Assembly: GCA_011033025.1 (NCBI GenBank)
Contig: WFMF01000016.1
Location: 806,001 to 870,000 of the forward strand
Length of the DNA: 64,000 nucleotides
From: Beroe forskalii
Taxonomy: Eukaryota; Ctenophora; Nuda; Beroida; Beroidae
Direction of reading: 5' to 3'
Shown here: positions 12,471 to 23,421 of the stretch, piece after piece
Layout: each line of letters opens with the position of its first letter
Position numbering within the stretch: position 1 is the stretch's first letter
Notes under the pieces: generated by a model
Told to the model about the DNA's origin: nothing
Seen by the model: only the letters and a program-made list of their open reading frames with translations
The model's database searches: none
Made by a program: the position numbers and the translations under genes

Positions 12471-13245
12471 TCAATAAGCCGAAATGCCCGATTTCCCGAA
12501 TATGAATACGTGCAAAAATGGAGAAAGTCCTACTGAAACATGTTCTGTTTATATGAGTTTGCGTCAGTCGCGCAAACGTTTGATTATGAAACAATGCGCG
12601 GATAGCCAAATTAAAATTAAAATTGTCTTCAAGAAGGAGCTTTGCCCCCTGTTTATGCTTCACTTGCCGCTTAAATTGCTAACAATATGTACTTTGTACC
12701 ACAAAACTATCTTCGCCCCACCGTTAAAGTTCATGAAACATGCCAAAATGATAAAATTTGCGACATATGTGACATATTCAAGAGGCGACGTGACTTCATT
12801 AGTTCATTGAACCGCATCGAGTTAACCAATCGGTACTCACGCAGAAACACCCAGTCCCCAAACACCCCCCCCCCGAAAAACGCCCCCAAACATTTACAAA
12901 GCCGACTTCACACGGGCAAACGTGGTGGGTATCCTGGCTCGCTACGTGAGCTATGCTTACTCTAATAGCTCACTTCATCTGTGTTTGAGTTACAGTTAGA
13001 TTATGGTTATGTTTTGGCTAGTGTTATGGTTAGAGTTATGGTGAGGGCTAGAGTTTCGTCGAGAATGTAAATGAGGCCTTTTGGCACACGGTACAAAGCC
13101 CACATGTTGTTGACTGGCTCTGAGCAGGTTGCGACTGGGTTTATAACTCTGTACCCCGTCCACTTTTTGTTGACAGGCATTGAACAGGTTGCGACTGGGT
13201 TTTTGACAATTCAAAGCCAGGTTTTGGACGGGTTTAGAAAAAAAA
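12471..13245. other. Spacer with short low-complexity tracts
   Basis: No gene is supported. Visible are a run of Cs (about 12866-12873), a degenerate TTATGGTTAG repeat (12985-13050) and two imperfect copies of a ~72-bp segment containing GAGCAGGTTGCGACTGGGTT / GAACAGGTTGCGACTGGGTT (about 13085-13205). The open frames are short and unremarkable. Confidence 0.4.
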
Positions 13246-13269
13246 GGCAAATGTAAAGTTCTGCGCAAG

Positions 13270-14015
13270 GCTTAACTGAGCGCAAATTTGCGCTCATTTG
13301 CGCTCGTTAGCGCTCTCGTTAGCGCTCAAATTAGGGAAATTTTGCGCTCGTTAGCGCTCGTTAGCGCTCATTTGCGCTCCGAGCCTCGAAAATGACTGAG
13401 CGCAAATGAGCGCAAAATTTTGCGCTCATACGTGCTCGTCATCGCTCATATGTGCTCATTAACGCTCGTTAGCGTCCATTTTGCGCCCATTTTGCGCCCA
13501 TTTTGCGCTCAGAGCGCTAACGAGCGCAAAATGATCTCTGGAAAAATGTCTTTTTTGCGCTCAGATACGCTCATTTACGCTCAGTCATACTGAGCGCAAT
13601 TTTGCGCTCATTAGCGCTCATTAGCGCTCATTAGCGCCCGTTAGCGCTCAGTTGCGCTCAGTTGCGCTTATTGCCGATTTGCGCCCAGATGCGCTCAATT
13701 GCGCTCAATTGCGCTCAGTTTCACCACACCTCAGCAATTTTGCGCCCATTTTGCGCCCATTTTGCGCTCAGCCTTTCTGAGCGCTAACGAGCGCAAAAAT
13801 TTTGCGCCCATTTGCGCTCGTATGTGCTCGTAAGTGCTCATTTGCGCTCGAAAGCGCTCATTTGCGCTCGGAAGCGCTCATTTGCGCTCGGAAGCGCTCA
13901 TTTGCGCTCGGAAGCGCTCATTTGCGCTCGGAAGCGCTCATTTGCGTTCGAAAGTGCTCATTTGCGCTCGAAAGCGTTCATTTGCGCTCGGAAGCGCTCA
14001 TTTGCGCCCAGTTAT
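13270..14015 (+). repeat. GCGCTC tandem repeats, left arm
   Basis: The array is built from 10-20 bp units such as GCGCTCATTTGCGCTCGGAA and GCGCTCGTTAGCGCTC. The most regular part is 13840-14010 (20-bp period). Three overlapping frames stay open only because the unit lacks stops. Confidence 0.9.
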
Positions 14016-15368
14016 TAGAGGCTTACGTTTCTGAGCCGGCATAGTTGTCTTGTACTAGCACATTGCGTGAAGGGCGCAGCTCACAAGCCACGAACCGTCG
14101 AAACATAGGTCTTGCTTGTTGTTTCACGTGCGAACAGAGAACTGCACACGTCACAGATGTTTGCAAGCATGGGCATATAAATATGAAAGCCGAGCATTGT
14201 TATTGAGCAAGGCTGAAGGCAATCTGAATCAGTGTCACAATAAAAAGTCGCGGCTCACAGTGCAGACTACCCTTCTCTGCCGTGGTTGCTAGGCAACATG
14301 AACAATGTCATGTCACGTGACTATATACTAATCCAGTGCCGACCACAGGTTCGAAGTAGAACACAGGTTCGAAGTAGTTTCCTACGAGTCGTGTTGCAAA
14401 AAATGTGCGTGCGGTGGAGGGAAGCCCTGACCCCTTATCTTCAAAGCGCTAGATGCGATGCGCTTAATCATATTTTCTGGGTGACGTAATAGGTTATGAA
14501 GGCTTCCGTTTTCTCTAACCAGGGGCGTCGTGCCGCGCATTCTTTGCACAAAACCAGGGTCATGGTATTGGTTGCCTGGTGATAGGATTTTACCCTACCC
14601 TCCGCCGCGCGCCATTTTTTTCTGCAACACGAACCTCCAAATTTTTGTCAGGCGTTGCCTGACCCCCTCGCGCGCGCGCCACGACTCGCAATTAAATAAA
14701 TTTAAAACTTTAAATAATGGGTCAGACGACGTCAGACAACCAAATTTCCGAGTGTTGCGCGCTAGGGATGGGTGAAATCCATCTAGGTGATACCAAACGG
14801 TACGTGCAGACCAGCTGATGCAGCCGCTGACTGAGCGGTGCGCGGCGCGTCGCTCAGAAGGGTCTTTCTTCGATACTGATAGATAGAGACAAGGTCATGG
14901 TTAGGGCAACTGCAAATGCAAGCGCCTCGACGGACGTTGCCCGTCCACACAGTGGCGACATAGGAACAAATTATCGCGCGATCACGAATTTCGCGCGCTC
15001 CGAAAAAGAATTGCAAACATTCAGCGCAAAATTTGCCAAATGTGACACTGCGCGGCGCTAGTGTGCCGCGCGGTGTCACAATTTGGCAAATTTTGAATTT
15101 GTGTGAATTCCGCCGCAAAATTCAGTCTTCAGATTCTAAATTTGATAATTACGTTGCAATGCTGAAAGTGAATGCAACCATTGAATATTATAATGATTTT
15201 TACTTTTAGCTCAGTCCAGATCCAGTATGAGTATCAGTAAATTGCTGCTTGCCTATAAGTGAAATCCTCGGGTCCGTTCAAATCATTAGGACCCGGAATG
15301 TTAACCTTTATATTCTCAAAGGCTAATAACGTCGAGTCTATTTATAAGGACCCGGAATGTTAGCCCCG
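14016..15368. other. Left part of the foldback spacer
   Basis: Unique-looking sequence with no recognised gene. It includes a strong hairpin at 15028-15094 and GC-rich stretches (14640-14690, 14820-14860). An inverted pair of short segments with GTTGCAAAAAA / TTTTTTCTGCAAC lies near 14392 and 14617. Confidence 0.4.
15028..15094. repeat. 67-bp perfect-looking hairpin
   Basis: The left stem AAAATTTGCCAAATGTGACA continues into CTGCGCGGC. It pairs with GCCGCGCGGTGTCAC and ATTTGGCAAATTTT, with a loop of about 6 bases and few mismatches. Confidence 0.75.
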
Positions 15369-16621
15369 CTGCAGCAAGCATAATCAAATGGAGTAGATAG
15401 AGCCGGGCCCACAGAGTCACCTGCAGCAAGCATAATCAAATGGAGTAGATAGAGCCGGGCACACAGAGTCTCCTGCAGCAAGCATAATCAAATGGAGTAG
15501 ATAGAGCCGGGCCCACAGAGTCACCTGCAGCAAGCATAATCAAATGGGGTAGATAGAGCCGGGCCCACAGAGTCACCTGCAGCAAGCATAATCAAATGGA
15601 GTAGATAGAGGGGCACAGAGTCTCCTGCAGCAAGCATAATCAAATGGAGTAGATAGAGCCGGGCCCACAGAGTCACCTGCAGCAAGCATAATCAAATGGA
15701 GTAGATAGAGCCGGGCCCACAGAGTCACCTGCAGCAAGCATAATCAAATGGGGTAGATAGAGCCGGGCACACAGAGTCTCCTGCAGCAAGCATAATCAAA
15801 TGGAGTAGATAGAGCCGGGCCCACAGAGTCTCCTGCAGCAAGCATATAATAAAATGGAGTAAATAGAGCCGGGCCCACAGAGTCTCCTGCAGCAAGCATA
15901 ATCAAATGGGGCAGATAGAGCCGGGCCCACAGAGTCTCCTACAGCATGCATAATCAAATGGGGTAGACAGAGCCGGGCCCACAGAGTCTCCTGCAGCAAG
16001 CATAATCAAATGGAGTAGATAGAGCCGGGCCCACAGAGTCTCCTGCAGCAAGCATAATCAAATGGAGTAGATAGAGCCGGGCCCACAGAGTCTCCTGCAG
16101 CAAGCATAATTAAATGGAGTACTAGATAGAGGCCTGAGTCTCCTGCAGCAAGCATAATTAAATGGAGTAGATAGAGCCGGGCCCACAGAGTCTCCTGCAG
16201 CAAGCATAAAATGGAGTAAATGGAGTAGAGCAGAGCCGGGCCCACAGAGTCAACTGCAGCAAGCATAATCAAATGGGGTAGATAGAGCCAGGCCCACAGA
16301 GTCAACTACAGCAAGCATAATCAAATGGAGTAGATAGAGCCGGGCACACAGAGTCAACTACAGCAAGCATAATCAAATGGAGTAGATAGAGCCGGGCACA
16401 CAGAGTCAACTACAGCAAGCATAATCAAATGGAGCAGATAGAGCCGGGCACACAGAGTCTCCTGCAGCAAGTATAATCAAATGGAGTAAATAGAGCCGGG
16501 CTCACAGAGTCTCATGCAGCAAGCATAATCAAATGGGGTAGATAGAGCCGGGCCAACAGAGTCTCCTGCAGCAAGCATATAATAAAATGGAGTAGATATA
16601 GCCGGGCCCACAGAGTCACAT
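15369..16621 (+). repeat. 52-bp satellite, about 24 units
   Basis: The unit begins CTGCAGCAAGCATAATCAAA and contains GAGCCGGGCCCACAGAGTC. Units are contiguous with few indels and no unique spacers. The reverse strand reads open through several units; this is a repeat by-product, not a gene. Confidence 0.95.
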
Positions 16622-17359
16622 CTCACAAGCAAATATCAATTAGCATAATCAAAACGGTTAGAAAAGTAGAAAGAGCCGATGGCCACACAAAACAAATAAT
16701 TTAATGAAGTAATGAGTAGCAACGAACTGCGTAAAAACATCAACTGTTTATGGAAAGCCGGACACATTCCTCACTCTAGTGCTCAGCAGATAGTTTATTC
16801 CATATATGGGTATCACCTGACAATTATTTCAAGGAACGCCTGTTAAACCTGACCTACGTCATCACTTTATCCAACGCGATTTGGAGGATCTCAAAATATG
16901 GTCATCTCTGCTAGAGTGACTCTCAACCTAAAGCGCGGCGTACGACGCGCGCACTCAAACAATTAATGCCCAAATATGGTTGAATCACTTAATAGGGGCG
17001 TAAAATATGCGCCCCGAGCTGAGGAGCGAATATGAATCTATACCCAACTGCCGTTATCGGCACTGGATAGTCACGTGTCATGCATCAATCGACATTGTAA
17101 AATTTCATAGCAACCACTGCAGAAAACGAATAGCCTGTACTTGGCACTGCGAGCCGCAATTCGTTATGTGATTGCCTAACTCTGCTTTCTAAACCTCTTG
17201 CAATTGCATAAGTTCTTTGACGTTTCGAGGAAGCAAAGAATGTGAATGTATAATTTAAACCCCTGAATCCCTGATTCGAGGCTTCGAGGCATGTGAGCTC
17301 CGCAAGCCAGCTGCCAGCACCAAGGTTTACAAGGTTTTACAAGGTTTTACAAGGTTTAC
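16622..17359. other. Right part of the foldback spacer
   Basis: No gene recognised. A short run of AAGGTTTTAC units (17320-17360) leads into the right repeat arm. Confidence 0.4.
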
Positions 17360-18040
17360 AAATGAGCGCTAATGAGCGCAATTGAGCGCAATTAAGCGCT
17401 AACGAGCGTAATTGAGCGCAATTGAGCGCTAATGAGCGCAATTAAGCGCTAATGAGCGCAATTGAGCGCTAATGAGCGCACTTAAGCGCAACTGAGCGCA
17501 AATGAGTATAAGAAAGTTTTATTTTTTGTAAAATAGCTACAACTGAGCGCAGCTGAGCGGAATTGAGCGCAACTGAGCGCAAATTGAAATAATTTGCGCT
17601 CAGCACAACTGAGCGCAAAATTGAAAATTTGCGCTCAGTTGTTCTGAGCGCATATGAGCGCAAATGAGCGCAAAATAATTTGCGCTCAGTAAAACTGAGC
17701 GCAAAATGCAAAAAATTTGCGCTCGTTAGCGCTCGTTAGCGCTCATTTTTAAATTCTGTAAATTTTGCGCTCGTTAGCGCTCTGAGCGCAAAATGGGCGC
17801 AAAGTGGGCGCAAAATGGGCGCTAACGAGCGTTAATGAGCACATATGAGCGATGACGAGCATATATGAGCGCAAAATTTTGCGCTCATTTGCGCTCAGTT
17901 ATTTTCGAGGCTCTAGAGCGCTAATGGGCGCTAACGAGTGGTAATGAGCGCTAACGAGCGCAAAATTTTGCGCTCGTTAGCGCTCGTTAGCAATCATATG
18001 TGCTCAATTGTGCTCATTTGCGCTCAGTTAAGCCTTGCGC
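17360..18040 (-). repeat. GCGCTC tandem repeats, right arm
   Basis: Same family as the left arm but reversed (reads GAGCGCAAATGAGCGC on the plus strand), interrupted by short AT-rich pieces such as 17508-17545. Confidence 0.9.
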
Positions 18041-18057
18041 TATACTTTACATTTGCC

Positions 18058-18700
18058 AAAAAAAACTATAAGCAAGATACATATCTCTTACCTACTTTCT
18101 GGCTGTTTTTGGACAGATTTGCAAAATTTCAAAACTAAATTTGTGACAGTTTGGGAACAATCCAAAGATAATTCTCTGACAGGCTTTGGACGGGTTCGCC
18201 ACATTTACAGCTAAATTAACGACAGGTTGGGGACACTTTTTATAAGGTTCATGACAGGTTTCAATAAGACAGGTTTCACACAGATTCGATGCTCTTTTGG
18301 ACAGGATTTGACGGATTACCGCCTGAATGGAGGCCTTAATTTTGAAAAGTTTAAAGGGAGCGGTCACATATTTTGTCGACATCCAAAGGGTGGGGGTTCC
18401 AAATGGTGACGGCTACTGGCAGGGCCTGTCGGAAAGGAGGGATATCAAAATTATGAGATTTCACTCTGTATGATACTCCTGTATCATTGTTATGACATAT
18501 ACCTACATGGATGTACGCGTCTATTACCTACTCTATTATAACTTATATCGGGTCCATTTTGAGATATTTCTCTCGAGAGGCGTAGCCCGAGGGATGTTGC
18601 ATCCGGTTTTGATCCGCAGCCCAAAGGGCGAGAGTCGATAAGGCAAGTTTCCACTTATTATGGAGATATGAACGTACCGGAAAATGGTTAAAACAATGAA
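18058..18700. other. Spacer with degenerate GACAGGTTTNGGACA repeats
   Basis: Between about 18140 and 18320 words such as GACAGGCTTTGGACGGGTT and GACAGGTTTCA recur irregularly, similar to words left of the foldback element (13210-13235). The rest (18330-18700) shows no gene. Confidence 0.4.
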
Positions 18701-19480
18701 TTGTCATCCCTCCCAAGACAAATGCTAACGGCCTCCCGACAAATAAATGTCAACCCCACCCAGTCAAAATTGTATACATGCCAGAGGAATTGTCCATCCC
18801 AATCAGCCAAATGTGTACCCTCTCCCAGACTAAATCTCCAGACAAACTGTCCAGCAGACAATTTGTCCATCCCTGCCAAATATGTGACCTCTCTCAGACT
18901 AATGTCTACCCCTAGACATATGTTGTCTCGTCCCAGTCAAATGTGTACGCCACTTTGGACGAAATTCTAACCCTCCTGGTTAAGATTCTGCCCCTCCCAG
19001 ACTAATACCCAATCCATTCCTCCATTAAATGTGTACCCCACCCAGCCAAAATTCTACCTCTCCAAGACAAATTGTCCAACCCTCCCAGCCAAATTTGCAT
19101 CCCCTTCGGTCCCCTTCCACTTTCCAGACAAATTTCTATCCCTCTTTGAAAAATTTCCACTCCTCCCAGTCAAAATTGTACCCCTCCCAGACAAATTGTC
19201 CATCCTTCCATGCAGCCAAATGAGTATCCCTTCAAGAGAAAGGTCTACCCCGGCAGACACAACAAGTCTATCTCGTCCCAGTCAACTGTGTACACCCTCA
19301 GAAAATTTCCACCCCTCCCACACAAATTGTCCCTTCCTCCAGGAAAAACATGAACGCTTCCAGGCTAAAAGTGACCCCTCTCGGACGAATTATCACCCTT
19401 CCAGTCAAAAGTGTATCCCTCCCAGCCAAATTGTCTATCCCTCCTAGACAAATGTGTATCCTCTCCAAGACAATTGTCTA
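18700..19480. repeat. Degenerate ~20-bp minisatellite
   Basis: Variants of CCCTCCCAGACAAATTGTCC recur irregularly across about 780 bp. The open frames on both strands (up to 138 codons) are low-complexity and follow the repeat. Confidence 0.75.
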
Positions 19481-20428
19481 CCCCCGTCCCATTTATATGC
19501 AACCTTACTGAAACTCCTTCCTGACAGATGTTTGGTCGTGTTTCTGCTGGTTGCGCAATGTGACAAGTCTTTCAAAATGGGGTTGCCCATCTAATATGGC
19601 AATGAAGCAATTTTGATACTCCATCATTATATGCTGAACTGTTTTTCCGGTGAACATGCCCAATGAATTGGACGAGACCATAATTGCATCTTTGTGTACA
19701 CTACCTTAATACGCAAAATATTTGACGTTCACTGTCATGAAGTAAAAAAAGAACTACAAAAGTACAAATGTCAAGTAACGATGCAAGAAGCCCTGCAGTG
19801 CGACCGTGACCCGTGGGTTTTAAGTATCCCAGCACAGTTCATCAGCTTATCGAGCAAAAATTGATATGCTAGCGAGAGTCTTGATATGTTCCACTTCCAT
19901 AACCGGAGCCAAGCCTCATGCCTGGTTGCTTACACAGTACCTACGCTTGGAAAATATAGCCTGGTGCAGTTGTTCCTACAACCTCGCTGCTCACACTGCA
20001 TCTCCCGCACGGGTTCACCAAACTTCAATTGAGAAGTGGTGACGCAGCTCACCACTTGATGAAACTTAAGGCAAGACTTGACAAACAAATACGTGCTGCA
20101 TTGCCATATGATCATTGATGCTTCAATGAATATACATGAGGGTCTTGAAACTCGCATCTCAACCTACCTTCTAAGCTTCTACCCAAAGTCTAATCTGCCC
20201 GATATTGTAGTCAGGTTTCACTAGAAAGAAAGATACTACTTCAGGCCCGATCACCGGATGGTTTTCATCTAAGACTCCAAGATAACAGAATAGGAGGAGT
20301 AAAGATGCTCAGTATAGATTACAATAAATTAACAATGGTCCCAACGTGTTCCTAAATCTTTGGGCTTCTTTGAATAGCCACAACTAGAAATTGTGGCTAT
20401 TCAAAAGTTCAGAAGGATAGCAGTTGGG
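19481..20428. other. No gene recognised
   Basis: Mixed unique sequence. The only structure I see is a perfect 15-bp-stem hairpin at 20369-20405 (TTTGAATAGCCACAA, 7-base loop, TTGTGGCTATTCAAA). Confidence 0.4.
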
Positions 20429-20430
20429 TA

Positions 20431-20772
20431 AAAGTGTCACAAAAGTTGTGAATTTTATCCAATTGATCCATTGGATCCATCATGTCCAATGGACATCCAA
20501 TGGACATCCATTGAACATGATGTCCATCGGTTAAATTGTCCAATGGTGTTCAATGGATCCATTGGATCCTATTTTGATGTTCAATGGACATTTTCAATGG
20601 ATCCAATGGATGTTCAATGGATCCATCTGGGTGGATCCAATGGACACCATTGGACATGTCCATTGGATCCATTGCACACTGTTTCCATTGGATCCAATGG
20701 ATCCATTTTGTCCTTTTGTCCATTGGACACAATGGATCCATTGGACAAAATTCACAACTCTTGTGACACTTT
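20431..20772. mobile_element. Palindromic MITE, TA-flanked
   Basis: Ends AAAGTGTCACAAAAGTTGTG (left) and its near-perfect reverse complement (right) are flanked by TA on both sides, as for Tc1/mariner-type targets. The interior consists of repeated, self-complementary CCATTGGATCCAATGG-type units, so both strands look alike and several frames stay open. A related block lies at 33838-34275. Confidence 0.65.
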
Positions 20773-21843
20773 TACAAGCAGTTGTTATTGCATTGATTCA
20801 TGAACTGACCATAGCAGATAGCAAAATGTATTATCTATGATTGCTATTACATAAAGTAGGCACGAGGTTATTGAGTCCTTGAGTGGTCCACTGATTGAAG
20901 TTTCTCAGAATGATAATTGAAACAAGAATCGGAGAATGACTACAGCATGGGGTATCTGCAGTGCAGTTCAACTCCATCGCTCAATCATTAAATTCTTACT
21001 CAGCTAGAGATTCAGTGATTTGCATATTATGGCCCAATCAACAGCTTACTTCCACTCTTCTAGATGTAGCTATATCATTAAAATGTTAACGAATTATCCC
21101 AAACTTATGCTGGATCTTGGTACTCCAAGATATATGTATGCCAAGAGTGCTAGATTGCAAGATGAAGTTCTACTGAAGTACACTCGAGAAAGATGAGAGA
21201 CTACTTATTTTGAGAATAAGAAGGATCAAAAGGATTAAACTCCCCAAATTGTTTCGTTTCGACTGAGGGGCGAAGATATGAAATTGACGCTTCCAGTATC
21301 CCGTTGGTTTTGGCTGATATTGACTATAGGCAGTCCTCTGAAGCCAACCCAAATCGAATGTAACGTTTAAAATAAGAACCCATGGCCTCCGGCCATCGTT
21401 CACATTTTTCTTTCAGCAATTCATACAGTATAATGCAGTACTTTAGTTCTTATCAGTGATGAGTCATATTTTTATTCGGTGTGCCTACTCCTCTATGTGA
21501 TGTCCATATGTCAGGTGGTGCCAAACGTCACTGGTACTCTGGTATGAACATTCCGATCATCGGCAATCGGCATGCTTGATTGGGTACTGAGTGGTGTCAG
21601 AAAAATCTGTGGCTTATATAAGCCACCGGACAGACAGAAATCATAAACCGGACAGAAAGATATATATATTTATTTATTTATTAATTTATATATGAGGAAG
21701 AATTATAAGTAGTAAGATTGTTTTTTCGGGTGTGTTGGAGATCGCGAGGGGGGGGGCTTTAAACGTGTTTATATTGAGCTGAATTTGAAATAAATTTTTA
21801 AGTATTCACGAAATTATAATTTAAAACGCAATACTATTTTCAG
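20773..21843. other. No gene recognised; possible upstream part of the next gene
   Basis: No convincing exon was found. A short TATTTATTTATTTATTAAT microsatellite lies near 21668-21690. A run of Gs is at 21750-21758. Confidence 0.35.
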
Positions 21844-22698
21844 TCCAGAAAACATTAGCGGAAACAGTCATGGAGCTGGTATCTCAAAACAGCGATCTAA
21901 GATTATTACCGACTGGGAATTCAGGTGATACCACGAGATATAATTCTGAATTTTGATTTCATATCAATGCAACTGTTGGGAAATTTAATGACACAATTTC
22001 ATCCTTGATTGTATCACATCATTTTGAAAATCTAAAACTAAAAGATTTTCCCTGCAGATTTGGCCAGCGCCAGCGAATCCAAACAAAAGCGAATTCGCAC
22101 CCGCTCAAACTCTCTGACTCTGATGGGACATTCAGCTTTATCGGTCCCCATGATTGGACAATCGGCTTCATCGGTCCCCATGATTGGACATTCAGCTTCG
22201 TTGGTCCCCCTGATTGGACATTCAGCTTCATCGGCCCCCCTGATCGGACATTCAGCTTCATCGGTCCCCCTGATCGGACATTCAGCTTCATCGGTCCCCC
22301 TGGTGGGACATTCAGCTTCATCGGTCCCTCTGATTGGACAATCAACTTCATCGGTACCCCTGATTGGACAATCAGCTTCGTTGGTCCCCCTGATTGGACA
22401 TTCAGCTTCATCGGCCCCCCTGATCGGACATTCAGCTTCATCGGTCCCTCTGATTGGACATTCAGCTTCATCGGTACCCCCGATTGGACAATCAGCTTCA
22501 TCGGTACCCCTGATTGGACGTTCAGCTTCATCGGTCCCTATGATCGGACATTCAGCTTCATCGGTCCCCCTGATTGAGCAAGTTGAGTTTTCTGGCACGC
22601 CCTTTGACGAGAACACAGTGATTTGCATCAGCGACTCAGACGGGGAAGGAGCGGTGGATATCAGCAGTGACACGATTGAGATATCTCGATCGCATTGA
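21844..22698 (+). CDS. Putative two-exon gene: 10-residue-repeat protein with SIM-like tail
   Basis: I do not recognise the family. Exon 21844-21924 follows the acceptor TATTTTCAG and ends TTCAG/GTGATA. The next exon starts at 22058 after TTCCCTGCAG. The phases join (G plus AT gives Asp). An in-frame ATG at 21870 gives about 231 residues. An early basic patch, KQKRIRTRSNS, resembles a nuclear localisation signal. About fifteen 10-residue repeats of the type GHSASSVPLI follow. The unique C-terminus holds VICISDSDGEG and then another acidic/serine stretch, which resembles a SUMO-interacting motif. The stop is TGA at 22696. Upstream exons may be missing, because 21844 could be internal. The repeat is open in several frames; only this one joins to a well-formed exon and a non-repetitive tail. 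Function is unknown. Confidence 0.5.
22110..22573 (+). repeat. 30-bp tandem repeat, about 15 units
   Basis: The unit reads CTTCATCGGTCCCCCTGATT plus GGACATTCAG. Because 30 is divisible by three and the unit lacks stops, frames on both strands stay open over 500 bases. Confidence 0.95.
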
Positions 22699-23180
22699 TC
22701 ACCGGACCCTTATTTTACTTGTTGTTTGACGTTTAAAATCTATTCTTGTAGCTGTACTCAGAACAATACAACCACATCAGACAATCAGAGCGGAATATTC
22801 GTATGTCTAAACTCTTTTTTTTCTACCATTAACGTCCGTATGCCTTCCGATCCCATTCGTCCTTAAACTTAAAATTAAACTTAACATGTTAAAAATGTAA
22901 ATATTGTGTAATTTATTCGCTATTATACTGCTTGATTGACCGTGACGATTCAGGAATGGGACCAATCACATACTTTTTACCTGGCAGAATTTCATATTGA
23001 TTATTGATATTATTATTGAACCCTTTTGAAAATTTGAAACTTTATCTGTTTCAACTTGAACTGTGTACCCCGGGAATTTAGAAGACTGTAGAGAACAGTG
23101 ACTGACAAATACAATGAAAACATTAAGAAACAAATAGATTATAACTTATTTCGTAATCAATTTTTAAAGTTATATCTTTT
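22699..23180. other. 3' flank, no gene recognised
   Basis: AT-rich sequence downstream of the preceding exon. No second gene is visible. Confidence 0.4.
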
Positions 23181-23211
23181 AACAATTATTATTTTTTTTT
23201 TTTTTTTTTTT

Positions 23212-23300
23212 AACATCAATTAGAAAATATAAACGAGTCATGTAACATCAATTAGAAAATATAAACGAGTCATGTAACATCAATTAGAAAATATAAACTC
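23212..23300 (-). repeat. 33-bp tandem repeats at the half-LINE 3' end
   Basis: Three units, the last incomplete, beginning AACATCAATTAGAAAATATA on the plus strand, next to the poly(A) tract. Confidence 0.9.
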
Positions 23301-23421
23301 GTTTGGCCCCGCTCCTTATCACCCTGGCACACTTCACAACTGTCACAATAATTCACGCACGTCGCACACCTCACCAAACTTGATAAATAAAACACTACCT
23401 GGGACATTAATAAACCAGCAG

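Larger units (their letters stand above)
13246..18057. mobile_element. Foldback-type element, 4.8 kb
   Basis: The outer 42 bp (13246-13287) and the reverse complement of 18016-18057 match with about three differences. Both begin GGCAAATGTAAAG and continue into GCGCAAGGCTTAACTGAGCG. Inside each end lie long arrays of GCGCTC-rich tandem repeats in opposite orientation (13270-14015 and 17360-18040). Eight A residues lie directly outside each end, compatible with an 8-bp target duplication. Long inverted arms made of tandem repeats are the defining trait of foldback elements (FB, Galileo). No transposase ORF was found in the ~3.3-kb middle, so this copy looks non-autonomous. Confidence 0.7.

Noticed and set aside
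13802-14044. Three overlapping arginine/serine-rich frames
   Set aside because: All three frames of a 20-bp GCGCTC unit happen to lack stops. No splice context or non-repeat sequence supports them.
15369-16621. CRISPR-like regular repeat array
   Set aside because: The 52-bp units are contiguous with no unique spacers, and the setting is an animal genome.
22005-22673. Alternative long frames over the 30-bp repeat on both strands
   Set aside because: Only one frame joins an upstream exon in phase and continues into a non-repetitive tail; the others end with the repeat.
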